Below are positions 9,279-17,708 of a stretch of 64,000 bases of DNA, one piece after another. The notes beneath the pieces were generated by a model. That model was not told the DNA's origin. It worked only from the letters and a program-made list of their open reading frames with translations, and did not search any database. The stretch spans positions 620,001-684,000 of the forward strand of contig JADJTI010000006.1 in assembly GCA_016711265.1 (NCBI GenBank). Reading direction: 5' to 3'. Positions within the stretch are counted from its first letter, which is position 1; every line of letters begins with the position of its first letter. A program made the translations under genes and the position numbers. The DNA comes from Austwickia sp. (GTDB lineage: Bacteria; Actinomycetota; Actinomycetes; Actinomycetales; Dermatophilaceae).

Positions 9279-11978
9279 ATGACGAAGTTCGTCTACTCCC
9301 TCGCTGAGGGCAACCGGGACATGAAAGACCTCCTGGGAGGGAAGGGGGCGAACCTGGCCGAGATGCACAACATGGGGCTGCCGGTGCCGCCGACCTTCAC
9401 GATCAGCACGCAGGCGTGCAAGGCGTACCTGGCTCAAGGGCAGGAGCCGGCCGAGCTGTCGGCGCAGATCGACGACGCGATCGCGGAGATCGAGGCCGAG
9501 ATCGGCAAGAAGCTGGGCGACCCCACCGACCCGCTGCTGGTGTCGGTGCGCTCGGGGGCGAAGTTCTCGATGCCCGGGATGATGGAGACCGTCCTCAACA
9601 TCGGCCTCAACGACGCCTCGGTGGACGGGCTGGCGGCGATCACCGGCCAGCCGCGGTTCGCCTACGACTCCTACCGGCGGCTGATCCAGATGTTCGGCAA
9701 GACCGTGATCGGCATCGACGGCGAGAAGTTCGAGCACATCCTCGACGAGACCAAGAAGGCCAAGGGCACCACCAACGACCTCGACCTGGACGTCGCCGAC
9801 CTGAAGACGATCGTCGACAAGTTCAAGGGCGTTGTGCGAGAGGCCACCGGCCGGGACTTCCCGCAGGAGCCCAAGGAGCAGCTGCTGGAGGCCATGCGGG
9901 CCGTCTTCCGGTCCTGGAATGCCGAACGCGCGGTCCTGTACCGCCGGCAGGAGCGCATCCCCGCCGACCTGGGCACCGCCGTCAACGTCTGCACGATGGT
10001 GTTCGGCAACCTCGGCATGGACAGCGGCACCGGCGTGGCATTCACCCGTGACCCCGCCTCGGGCGCCAAGGGCGTGTACGGGGACTACCTGGAGAACGCC
10101 CAGGGCGAGGACGTAGTTGCCGGGATCCGAAACACGATGAGCCTGGCCGACATGGAGCGGGTCGACAAGGCCGCCTATGACGAGCTGATGGGCATCATGA
10201 CCACGCTCGAGGGCCACTACAAGGACCTGTGCGACATCGAGTTCACGGTGCAGAACAAGAAGCTGTGGATGCTGCAGACCCGGGTGGGCAAGCGCACCGC
10301 CGAGGCGGCGTTCAAGATCGCCTGCCAGCTCGTCGACGAGGGCGTCATCGACGAAGCGGAGGCCCTCCAGCGGGTCAGCGGCGACCAGCTCGCGATGCTG
10401 ATGTTCCCGCGGTTCGACGGGGCGGCCGCCAAGGCCAAGATCGCCAAGGGCATGAACGCCTCACCTGGTGCGGCCGTCGGCGAGATCGTGTTCACCTCCT
10501 CGGCCGCGGTGGACGCCAAGACCGCAGGCCGGCCCTGCATCCTGGTACGCCGGGAGACCAACCCCGACGACCTCAACGGCATGATCGCGGCCGAAGGCAT
10601 CCTGACCAGCCGCGGAGGCAAGACCTCGCACGCCGCGGTGGTGGCACGCGGGATGGGCAAGACCTGCGTGTGCGGCGCCGAAGAGCTCGACATCGACACC
10701 CACGGCGGCACGATGACCCTGCGCGACGGGACGGTGCTCCGGGCCGGCGAGGTCATCTCGATCGACGGCACCTCCGGTGAGGTGTTCCGCGGTGAGGTCC
10801 CGGTGGTGGCTCCGCCGGTGGTGCAGTACTTCGAGGGCACTCTGACCCGGGAGGAGATCGCGGCGGACGAACTGGTCAACGCGGTCGACCGGATCATGAG
10901 CATCGCCGACCGCCAGGCGCGGCTGACCGTGCGCGCCAACGCCGACAACGGCGAGGACGCTGCGCGTGCCCGTCGCTTCGGTGCGCAGGGGATCGGCTTG
11001 TGCCGGACCGAGCACATGTTCCTCGGTGACCGTCGTGAGCTGGTCGAGCACCTGATCCTGGCCGAGAACGATGAGCAGCGCCAACACGCCATGGACGCGC
11101 TCGCGCCCCTGCAAAAGGGCGATTTCATCGAGATCCTCGAGGCCATGGATGGGCTGCCGGTGACCATCCGACTGCTCGACCCGCCGCTGCACGAGTTCCT
11201 GCCCAGCCACTCCGAGATCACCGCCAAGGCGGCCGTCGCCCAGGCCCGGGGCGAGGAGCTCAGCGACGCGGACAAGAAGGTCGCGGCCGCGGTCGAGCGG
11301 ATGCACGAGCAGAACCCGATGCTCGGCCTGCGCGGCGTACGGCTCGGCCTGGTCATCACGGGCCTGTTCCGGATGCAGGCCCGCGCGGTGCTGGAGGCGA
11401 CCGCCGAGCTGCGCCAGCGCGGCAAGGACCCCCGGCCGGAGATCATGATCCCGCTCGTCGGTGCCGTGCAGGAGTTGGAGATCATGCGGTCCCGGATCGA
11501 GCAGACCGCCAAGGAGGTCAGCGAGCGGACCGGGGTTGCCATGCAGGACACCCCGATCGGCACGATGATCGAGCTCCCGCGTGCCGCGGTCACCGCGGCG
11601 GAGATCGCCGGCCACGCCGAGTTCTTCAGCTTCGGCACCAACGACCTCACCCAGACCACCTGGGGCTTCAGCCGGGATGACGTCGAGGCGGCCTTCTTCA
11701 GCAATTACATGGAGAGCGGCATCTTCGGGGTGTCTCCGTTCGAGACCCTGGACATCAAGGGGGTCGGTGAACTGGTGCGGATGGCGGCCACCGCCGGTCG
11801 TCAGGCCCGCCCGGACATCCACCTCGGAGTGTGCGGCGAGCACGGCGGCGACCCCGCCTCCATCCACTTCTTCAACGAGGTGGGGCTTGACTACGTGTCG
11901 TGCTCGCCGTTCCGGGTGCCGGTGGCCCGCCTGGAGGCCGGGCGGTCCGCCGGGGTCGGCGGCAGTGACTCGCGGTGA
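9279..11978 (+). CDS. ppdK: Pyruvate, phosphate dikinase
   Basis: An 899-residue cytoplasmic enzyme interconverting pyruvate, ATP and phosphate with PEP, AMP and diphosphate, linking glycolysis and gluconeogenesis. Three domains are in order. The N-terminal ATP-grasp domain begins MTKFVYSLAEGN and contains KGANLAEMHNMGLPVPP. The swivelling phosphohistidine domain has TSRGGKTSHAAVVARGMG, with the catalytic histidine near residue 451. The C-terminal PEP/pyruvate barrel has IGLCRTEHMF, FGTNDLTQTTWGFSRDD and the active-site cysteine near residue 875 in YVSCSPFRVP. The length is typical. A perfect 9-bp hairpin follows 38 bases after the stop. No PPDK regulatory protein gene is in the window. Confidence 0.97.
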   Translation: MTKFVYSLAEGNRDMKDLLGGKGANLAEMHNMGLPVPPTFTISTQACKAYLAQGQEPAELSAQIDDAIAEIEAEIGKKLGDPTDPLLVSVRSGAKFSMPGMMETVLNIGLNDASVDGLAAITGQPRFAYDSYRRLIQMFGKTVIGIDGEKFEHILDETKKAKGTTNDLDLDVADLKTIVDKFKGVVREATGRDFPQEPKEQLLEAMRAVFRSWNAERAVLYRRQERIPADLGTAVNVCTMVFGNLGMDSGTGVAFTRDPASGAKGVYGDYLENAQGEDVVAGIRNTMSLADMERVDKAAYDELMGIMTTLEGHYKDLCDIEFTVQNKKLWMLQTRVGKRTAEAAFKIACQLVDEGVIDEAEALQRVSGDQLAMLMFPRFDGAAAKAKIAKGMNASPGAAVGEIVFTSSAAVDAKTAGRPCILVRRETNPDDLNGMIAAEGILTSRGGKTSHAAVVARGMGKTCVCGAEELDIDTHGGTMTLRDGTVLRAGEVISIDGTSGEVFRGEVPVVAPPVVQYFEGTLTREEIAADELVNAVDRIMSIADRQARLTVRANADNGEDAARARRFGAQGIGLCRTEHMFLGDRRELVEHLILAENDEQRQHAMDALAPLQKGDFIEILEAMDGLPVTIRLLDPPLHEFLPSHSEITAKAAVAQARGEELSDADKKVAAAVERMHEQNPMLGLRGVRLGLVITGLFRMQARAVLEATAELRQRGKDPRPEIMIPLVGAVQELEIMRSRIEQTAKEVSERTGVAMQDTPIGTMIELPRAAVTAAEIAGHAEFFSFGTNDLTQTTWGFSRDDVEAAFFSNYMESGIFGVSPFETLDIKGVGELVRMAATAGRQARPDIHLGVCGEHGGDPASIHFFNEVGLDYVSCSPFRVPVARLEAGRSAGVGGSDSR

Positions 11979-12016
11979 CGAGCACATGACACCGCCGGAC
12001 ACGCAGGACGACGAGG

Positions 12017-12040
12017 CCCGGCTGGGGCGATCCAGCCGGG
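12017..12040 (+). terminator. Hairpin terminator after ppdK
   Basis: CCCGGCTGG and CCAGCCGGG form a perfect 9-bp stem with a six-base loop. No T-run follows, as in the other hairpins of this window. Confidence 0.5.
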
Positions 12041-12120
12041 CAGGGTGGGCAGGGTGGGCATCGCGGGCATCGCGGCGTCGAGGTGCTCAGGCCGGGGTGC
12101 CGTCGGTCGATTCGGGCAGC

Positions 12121-12648
12121 ATGAACGCACGGATGCGATCCGGGGCCGCTCTCGCGGTTCTCGGGCTGAGCTTGACGCTCGCCGCCGGCTGCGCGGGCGG
12201 TCCCAGCCAGGATCAGCTGGCCCAGGCGCGCCAGGAGGGCATCGCCGAAGCGAGCAAGGCCGCCGAGGCCGAGAAGGCCAAGGCGGAGCAGAAGAAGCTC
12301 GCGGCGGACGTCGCGGCTGCGGCCAAATCGGCAGCTGACGCCGCGGCCGCAGCCAAGGCTGCAGCCAATGCGGCGGCCACGAAGAACACCGGGACGAGCG
12401 GAGGCACGACGGAACGCGGCAGCACCGGCGGCGGGGCCAAATCGTGTGGCGGGAACATCTCCGTCAACGGCACGACCAGCTGCTCGTTCGCCGAGAACGT
12501 CGCCTCGGACTGGCGTGGCAACGGCAGCGGCAGCTCCTCGTTCTGGTCGTACAGCCCGGTGACCGGCCGCACGTACTGGATGCAGTGCCGCGCCGGGGTC
12601 CCCACCGTCTGCCGGGGCGGCAACAACGCCGTGATCTACATTCGGTGA
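12121..12648 (+). CDS. Small exported lipoprotein with coiled-coil-like Ala/Lys region
   Basis: A 175-residue predicted lipoprotein of unknown function. The N-terminus has arginines, a hydrophobic stretch and a lipobox ending LAAGC at C24. Residues about 30-85 are a charged then alanine-rich heptad-like segment (many AEKAKAEQKK and AAAAKSAADAA words), probably helical and long. A Gly/Ser/Thr linker leads to a compact C-terminal domain with four cysteines (KSCGG, TSCSF, MQCRAG, TVCRGG) that may form two disulphides. The ATG at 12121 gives the best signal peptide; no strong RBS is seen. Its stop overlaps the GTG of the next lipoprotein gene, so the two are translationally coupled. A similar lipobox plus Ala/Lys helix in the neighbour suggests they act together at the envelope. 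Confidence 0.75.
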   Translation: MNARMRSGAALAVLGLSLTLAAGCAGGPSQDQLAQARQEGIAEASKAAEAEKAKAEQKKLAADVAAAAKSAADAAAAAKAAANAAATKNTGTSGGTTERGSTGGGAKSCGGNISVNGTTSCSFAENVASDWRGNGSGSSSFWSYSPVTGRTYWMQCRAGVPTVCRGGNNAVIYIR

Positions 12649-13739
12649 GCGTGCCGCCATCCCCGGGGGCTCGACGGTGTGGCGCGGCGATGCTGGCGTC
12701 GTTCACGGTGCTGGCGACAGTCACGGCGTGCGGCGCGCAGGCGGGCCAGACCGAGGCCGAACTCGCCAAGGTGAAGGCTTCGGCCAGCGCCAAGGCGCGG
12801 GACACCGACCGGCAGTGGCGCGCTCTCGAGGCCGCACAGGCGAGCGCAGAGCGCAGCCAGACAGCTACCGGCGCCGCGTCGATCCCGATCGCGACGACGC
12901 CGGAGGCCGGGCCGGCCGATCAGCCGCTGCCGAAGGCCGACCCTGCCGCGGCGGATGCTCCGCCCGCGGCCGTAGCCCCTGCCGGCAGGGCGGCGGCGGG
13001 ACCGGCCGCGCCCGCTGCCGACCTGGCCGGATCCTGGGCGGCCCTGGAAGCTCGGGTCGGACCGGTCGGCGTGGCCGTCGTCCCGGTGGGCGGGGGTGCG
13101 GTGCGCTCGTACGGCTCCGTGAGCGGCGGGGTGGCCTGGTCCACGATCAAGGTGCCGCTGGCGGTGGCGGCGGTTCGCGCCGACGGTGCTCGTCCTTCAC
13201 CGACCACGACGGCACTGATACGGCGAGCGATCACGGTGTCCGACAACGCGGCCGCCGAGCAGCTCTGGTCGCGGCTCGGTGGCTCCGTCCGGGCAGCGTC
13301 CGCGGTGGGCGCGGTGCTGGCCGATGGCGGGGATCCCGTGACGCGGGTGCCGAGCCGTCGACTGCGGCCGGGGTACACGGTGTTCGGGCAGACCTCGTGG
13401 CCACTGACGCGCGCCGCGTCGTACGCCGCCCAGTTGCCCTGCCAGCGGGGCACAGCACCGGTGATGACGCAGATGGGTCGCATCTCAGCAGGTCAGCGGT
13501 GGGGCCTTGGGGTGCTCGGCGGCTCGGCTCGGTTCAAGGGCGGGTGGGGTCCCGATCCGGGGGGCGCCTACCTGGTTCGTCAACTGGGCGTGCTGACTCT
13601 TCCCGGGGGCACGCAGGTCGGTGTGGCCATCGCTTCCCGGCCGGCCTCGGGGTCGTTCCGGGACGGGACGGCTGCGCTGACCGCCGTGGCGCGCTGGCTG
13701 TCGAGCCAGGCCGGTTCGTTCACCGGCGGGCGGTGCTGA
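12645..13739 (+). CDS. Lipoprotein with class A beta-lactamase-like serine hydrolase domain
   Basis: A 364-residue predicted lipoprotein (lipobox TVTAC, C29) with a helical charged stretch and a Pro/Ala linker to about residue 135, then a penicillin-binding-type domain. The three catalytic motifs are in order: STIK at 166-169 (nucleophile serine and lysine), SDN at 199-201, and KGG from 298 in the KTG position. It could be a beta-lactamase, a DD-peptidase-like hydrolase or an inactive relative; resistance cannot be concluded. The GTG at 12645 overlaps the previous stop as GTGA, and a second in-frame GTG lies at 12651. It is convergent with the quinone oxidoreductase gene, 37 bases away. Confidence 0.8.
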   Translation: MSVPPSPGARRCGAAMLASFTVLATVTACGAQAGQTEAELAKVKASASAKARDTDRQWRALEAAQASAERSQTATGAASIPIATTPEAGPADQPLPKADPAAADAPPAAVAPAGRAAAGPAAPAADLAGSWAALEARVGPVGVAVVPVGGGAVRSYGSVSGGVAWSTIKVPLAVAAVRADGARPSPTTTALIRRAITVSDNAAAEQLWSRLGGSVRAASAVGAVLADGGDPVTRVPSRRLRPGYTVFGQTSWPLTRAASYAAQLPCQRGTAPVMTQMGRISAGQRWGLGVLGGSARFKGGWGPDPGGAYLVRQLGVLTLPGGTQVGVAIASRPASGSFRDGTAALTAVARWLSSQAGSFTGGRC

Positions 13740-13776
13740 ACGTCAGCGGCGGACCGCCAGTCTCTGGGCCGCCCGC

Positions 13777-14760
13777 TCACACCGTCAGGAGCACCTTGCC
13801 GACGTGTGTCGATTCGGCGAGGATCCGGTGCGCCTGCGGCGCCTCCGCCAGCGGCAGCCGGGCGTGGATGACGGGCCGCACCTGACCCGATTCGACCAGG
13901 GGCCACACGTGTTCGCGGACCGCAGCGACGATGGCCGCCTTCTCTGCGGCCGGCCGCACGCGCAGCGACGTCGCGATCAGCGCCGCCCGCTTCATCAGCA
14001 ACGTGTTGAGGTTGATTTCGGCCTTGATCCCACCCTGCAGCCCGATCACGACGATGCGGCCGTTGACGGCCAGCGCCGTGAGGTTGCGGTCCAGGTATTT
14101 GGCGCCCACCACGTCGAGGATGACGTCCGCGCCATGGCCGCCACTGGCGTCCCGGATCACCTCGACGAAGTCCTGCTCGCGGTAGTTGATCAGGATGTCG
14201 GCACCGAGTGCCCGGCACGCCTCCAGCTTGGCCTGGCTGCCCGCGGTCACGGCCACCCGTGCGCCGATTGCACGCCCCAACTGGATGGCCATCGTGCCGA
14301 TGCCCGAGCTGCCGCCGTGCACCAGCAGGACCTGGCCGGGGAGCAGGTTGGCGGTCATGAAGACGTTCGACCACACCGTGCAGGCCACCTCCGGGAGTCC
14401 GGCGGCGTCCACGAGGTCGATCCCCGCCGGGACCGGCAGCACCTGCCCGAGCGGCACCGCCACCTGCGCGGCGTACCCACCGCCGACGAGCAACGCGCAC
14501 ACGGGGGTGCCGATGGGCCACGCGGCGGCCTCGACTCCCGCACCGAGCGCGGCGATGGTTCCGCTGACCTCCAACCCTGGGTACGGCGAGGAGCCCGGTG
14601 GCGGGTTGTAGAAGCCCTGACGCTGCAGCAGGTCCGCGCGGTTCACCCCGGCGGCGGCAACGTCGAGCACGACCTCACCGGGAGCGGGTTCGGGGGCGGG
14701 GACGTCGGCGAGGACGAGCGCGTCCTCCTCGCCTGGCGTGGGGATCGTGACGGCCTTCAT
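13777..14760 (-). CDS. NAD(P)H:quinone oxidoreductase, zinc-less medium-chain family (PIG3-like)
   Basis: A 327-residue cytoplasmic oxidoreductase. The GroES-like N-terminal half contains AGVNRADLLQRQGFYNPPPG, the signature of quinone oxidoreductases of the PIG3/TP53I3 type, and lacks the zinc-binding cysteines of alcohol dehydrogenases. The nucleotide-binding half has LVHGGSSGIGTMAIQLGRA and later VILDVVGAKYLDRNL. The C-terminal block LAEAPQAHRILAESTHVGKVLL is also typical. It probably reduces quinones with NADPH. It starts nine bases after the MobA-like gene on the same strand. TAGGGT six bases before its ATG overlaps the upstream stop and may be an internal leaderless promoter. Confidence 0.9.
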   Translation of the reverse strand: MKAVTIPTPGEEDALVLADVPAPEPAPGEVVLDVAAAGVNRADLLQRQGFYNPPPGSSPYPGLEVSGTIAALGAGVEAAAWPIGTPVCALLVGGGYAAQVAVPLGQVLPVPAGIDLVDAAGLPEVACTVWSNVFMTANLLPGQVLLVHGGSSGIGTMAIQLGRAIGARVAVTAGSQAKLEACRALGADILINYREQDFVEVIRDASGGHGADVILDVVGAKYLDRNLTALAVNGRIVVIGLQGGIKAEINLNTLLMKRAALIATSLRVRPAAEKAAIVAAVREHVWPLVESGQVRPVIHARLPLAEAPQAHRILAESTHVGKVLLTV

Positions 14761-14769
14761 GCCTCGACC

Positions 14770-15384
14770 CTAGTCCCGCCTGCCCGCACGGCGGCGGGCC
14801 GCCTCCAGGGCCGCCGGAGTGTCCACGTCGACCAGGTCCGCCGGCTCCAGGGGCAGCGCCACGACGCGCAGCGAACCCAACGTCGCGTACACCCCCGCTC
14901 CCGTCACCGGCCCCCGCGCCAGGGCCTGTCGGAGCCGCTGCGTCCGGTACGCCGCGAGCAACAGCTGCGGACGCCCGTCACCCGCCTCGGCGGCGACGGC
15001 CTCAGCCCGAGAGGCGTTGAGAGCGTTCACCAGGGCCGCTGCCACCGCGCCCGCGAACGGCTGGTCCCCGGCCAGGACGACCGTGACGGCCGACTCGGGA
15101 CGGTCATGGCCGCCGTACGACGCCAGCGCACGCAACCCCGCATCGATGCCGGCGACCGGGCCGCCACCGGCGGGTCGTTCCCGGGTCCACAGCACCGGTC
15201 GGTCCGTCGGGCGCGGCTGGCCGACGCAGCACACGGCCCAATCGTCTGGCAGCGCGTTCAGGAGCAGTTCCAGCACGCTGACGCTGCCCACGAGCTCGCG
15301 GGTCTTGTCCCGTCCGCCCATCCGGGCCGACGTCCCGCCGCACAGCACGACGACGGCGACGTCCTGTGCGGGGGAGGGCGGCAT
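14770..15384 (-). CDS. MobA-like NTP transferase
   Basis: A 204-residue protein whose N-terminus VVVLCGGTSARMGGRDK is the nucleotide-binding loop of the MobA / molybdenum cofactor guanylyltransferase group (usual form LAGGxSxRMGxDK). The later LAGDQPF resembles the conserved metal-binding aspartate motif, and LVDVDTPAALEAA the C-terminal NTP-transferase block. It is likely to attach a nucleotide to molybdopterin or to act on a sugar phosphate or another cofactor. No other molybdenum cofactor gene is near, so the substrate stays open. The ATG at 15384 has no RBS; a weak -10-like GACAAT lies six bases upstream. The open frame extends 30 codons further but without family sequence. Confidence 0.75.
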   Translation of the reverse strand: MPPSPAQDVAVVVLCGGTSARMGGRDKTRELVGSVSVLELLLNALPDDWAVCCVGQPRPTDRPVLWTRERPAGGGPVAGIDAGLRALASYGGHDRPESAVTVVLAGDQPFAGAVAAALVNALNASRAEAVAAEAGDGRPQLLLAAYRTQRLRQALARGPVTGAGVYATLGSLRVVALPLEPADLVDVDTPAALEAARRRAGRRD

Positions 15385-15447
15385 GCTGCGATTGTCACCC
15401 GGGAAGGCGACCTGGTCCTGGCTCAGGGATCCTGATGTCCTCCGACA

Positions 15448-15489
15448 CGCGACGGCGACCCGGGAGCTGATCACCGGGTCGCCGTCGCG
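15448..15489 (-). terminator. Perfect 16-bp hairpin after the peptidase E-like gene
   Basis: Two 16-base arms, 15448-15463 and 15474-15489, pair without mismatch around a ten-base loop, directly downstream of the gene ending at 15506. No U-run follows on either strand. Confidence 0.7.
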
Positions 15490-15505
15490 TGAGGGGTTAA
15501 GCGGG

Positions 15506-16222
15506 TCAGATCTTCGTCATCTGCTGCGGCTCGAGCCGCGCGCCTCGTTCGGCCTGCTCGCACCAGTACACCTGGGCGCCATCCTTCTCCGTGATGAAGG
15601 CCTCGATCTCGCCGTCGATGTAGTGAATGGCGGCACCGATGTCCGCGCCGTAGCCCTCCGGCAGGACGCCGTCGTCGACGTACGCCTTGAACACATCGGC
15701 CCGGTCCGGGTACCGGTCGAAGTGCGGGGAGAAGCTTCCGGGCAGGATGCCCAAGCCGTGGGGGTAGGGCTGGACGCCGCGGCCGTAGCTGCCGGTGGTC
15801 GATGCCTCGTGGAACACCGACGCGCCGGCCGCCAGACCCGCGATGACCACGTCACGGTCGGGGTCGTTGCACATGTCGATGAACTTGCGATTGATCCCGT
15901 GCACATTCCACAACGCCAGCAGATTGACCGTGCTGCCGCCGCCGACCATGAACACGTCGACCTCATCCATCCGGTCGATCGACTCCGCCACGCCTTCCCA
16001 CAGGGTCAAGATGGCGGTCCGCATCGTGACCCCGGAACGGGTGTAGGCGTTGGTGAAGCGCTGGATGTACAGCCCGTTGTCACCGGCCGCGCTGGGAACG
16101 AAGCACACCAGGGGATTGGGCTTGGTGGTCAGCGACAGGATGTAGCGATCAAGGGCTGTCGCGGCGTAGCCCTCCGAGCTCGAGAAGCCGCCCCCGCCCA
16201 TCGCGACGATGTGAGTGGTCAT
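15506..16222 (-). CDS. Peptidase E (S51)-like protein lacking the catalytic serine
   Basis: A 238-residue protein of the peptidase E / class I glutamine amidotransferase-like fold. Features are HIVAMGGGGF at the N-terminus, DVFMVGGGSTVNLLALW (the family GGNT-like loop), and the nucleophile elbow VIAGLAAGASVFHEA. In active members the elbow reads AGLSAGS or GxSAGA. Here the serine position is alanine, residue 131, codon gcg at 15830-15832, one base from tcg. The C-terminal ITEKDGAQVYWCE also fits. The protein may be inactive, bind a ligand, or use another residue. The ATG at 16222 has TAACGT seven bases upstream and no RBS. A strong hairpin follows the gene. Confidence 0.88.
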   Translation of the reverse strand: MTTHIVAMGGGGFSSSEGYAATALDRYILSLTTKPNPLVCFVPSAAGDNGLYIQRFTNAYTRSGVTMRTAILTLWEGVAESIDRMDEVDVFMVGGGSTVNLLALWNVHGINRKFIDMCNDPDRDVVIAGLAAGASVFHEASTTGSYGRGVQPYPHGLGILPGSFSPHFDRYPDRADVFKAYVDDGVLPEGYGADIGAAIHYIDGEIEAFITEKDGAQVYWCEQAERGARLEPQQMTKI

Positions 16223-16355
16223 GGTCTCGACGTTAGCCGGTCGCCGGTCAGCCGATACACCCGGGAAAAGTGGCGCACGTCGCATTGCGAGTCTCGGACA
16301 GCTTCGCAGCGCGAGAACGCGGCCCGTTCCCCAGTGGGCCTCACCTGTGCGCGGC

Positions 16356-17708
16356 TCACAACGCACCGACCAGGATGCCCGGACGCTCGACACAATCAGC
16401 CACGAACCGCAGGAAACCGCCAGCCACCGCGCCATCGCAGACCCGATGGTCGAAGGTCAGCGAGAGCTGAGTGACCTTGCGGACCGCGAGCTGTCCGTCC
16501 ACGACCCAGGGCTTGTCGATGATCCGTCCGACGCCGAGCATCCCGGACTCGGGGTGGTTGATGATGGGCGTGGAGCCGTCGACGCCGTACCCGCCATAGT
16601 TGTTGAGCGTGAACGTCCCGCCACCCAGTTCGGCCGGGCTCAGCTGACCCGCACGGGCCCGCGCAGTGAGATCACGCAGCGCGGTGGCCAGCTCGGCCGT
16701 GGTCATCGATCCGGCGCCATGGACGACCGGCACCACGAGACCGCGCGGCCCTTGCGCGGCAAAGGACAGGTGTACGTCGGCGAACCGGGTCAGAGTGCCG
16801 GCGGCCACGTCGGCCCGGGCGTTCAGTTCGGGGAACCGGCGCAGCCCGGCCACGACGATCCGCCCCAGCAGAGCCAGGACGCCGATCCCGGCCTCGGGCC
16901 AGGCCGCGGCCAGGTCGGTGCGCATCGCCATCAGCCCGGTGGCGTCGACGTCGACCCAAGTGGTGGCGTCGGGAATATCGCGACGTGAGACCGCCAGTCG
17001 CTCGGCCATGGTGCGTTGGCCGAGGGTCATGGGCACGGTGACGTCTCCGACGGCGGGGATCGTCGAACCCGCCGGGGCCGTCGAAGCGGCCGCGGCCCTC
17101 GGCGCTGTGTTGGCCGCCGTGTTGGTCGGCGTGTTGGTCGCGGTGATGGCGGCCTCGACGTCCGCCCGCAGGATGATTCCCTTGGGCCCCGACGGGGTCA
17201 GCGTTCGCAGATCGACACCGTGTTCGGCGGCCAAGCGCCGGACCAGCGGAGAAATGACCCGCACCCGGCTGCCGGGCTTGCTGGACACCTCCGGTGCCTG
17301 CGGCTCGGACGCGATCGCAGAGCTGGTACGCCGCCGTCGCGCCGGCGCACCGGAGGTCCCGTAGCCGATGAGCACGTTCCCGGAGGCATCCTCGGCGGAC
17401 TCGGTTTCCGTTGCGGACGCTGTCGTGGGCGCAGGCCCGGAGTCGGACGCGCCAGCCGACGCCGGCGCCTGTGTCTCGATGGTGATCAGCGGTGCCCCGA
17501 CATCCAGGACCTCGCCTTCGGCGCCGTGCAGCGTAAGCACCGTGCCGGCGTACGGGCACGGCAGGTCCACGGCAGCCTTGGCGGTCTCGATGACCGCGAT
17601 GATCTGGTCCACCTCGACGACGTCCCCGACGGCTACCGACCAGCTGACGATCTCGCCCTCGGTCAGGCCCTCGCCGAGGTCGGGCAGGAGGAAGACTTTG
17701 GCCGTCAC
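16356..17708 (-). CDS. bkdC: Branched-chain 2-oxoacid dehydrogenase E2 (dihydrolipoamide acyltransferase)
   Basis: A 450-residue core subunit that transfers the acyl group from E1 through lipoate to CoA. An N-terminal lipoyl domain carries the lipoylated lysine K44 in IETAKAAV. A Ser/Thr/Ala-rich linker leads to a peripheral subunit-binding domain (ISPLVRRLAAEHGVDL to GIILRADVEAA). The catalytic domain ends with the active-site block FDHRVCDGAVAGGF. A single lipoyl domain is present. The GTG at 17708 overlaps the E1beta stop as GTGA, so translation is coupled. E3 (lipoamide dehydrogenase) is not in the window. Together with the two E1 genes it should oxidise branched-chain 2-oxoacids, or possibly pyruvate; the substrate is inferred. 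Confidence 0.92.
   Translation of the reverse strand: MTAKVFLLPDLGEGLTEGEIVSWSVAVGDVVEVDQIIAVIETAKAAVDLPCPYAGTVLTLHGAEGEVLDVGAPLITIETQAPASAGASDSGPAPTTASATETESAEDASGNVLIGYGTSGAPARRRRTSSAIASEPQAPEVSSKPGSRVRVISPLVRRLAAEHGVDLRTLTPSGPKGIILRADVEAAITATNTPTNTAANTAPRAAAASTAPAGSTIPAVGDVTVPMTLGQRTMAERLAVSRRDIPDATTWVDVDATGLMAMRTDLAAAWPEAGIGVLALLGRIVVAGLRRFPELNARADVAAGTLTRFADVHLSFAAQGPRGLVVPVVHGAGSMTTAELATALRDLTARARAGQLSPAELGGGTFTLNNYGGYGVDGSTPIINHPESGMLGVGRIIDKPWVVDGQLAVRKVTQLSLTFDHRVCDGAVAGGFLRFVADCVERPGILVGAL

Noticed and set aside
13804..15435. 543-codon forward frame
   Set aside because: Antisense to the quinone oxidoreductase and MobA-like genes, both of which have clear family motifs.
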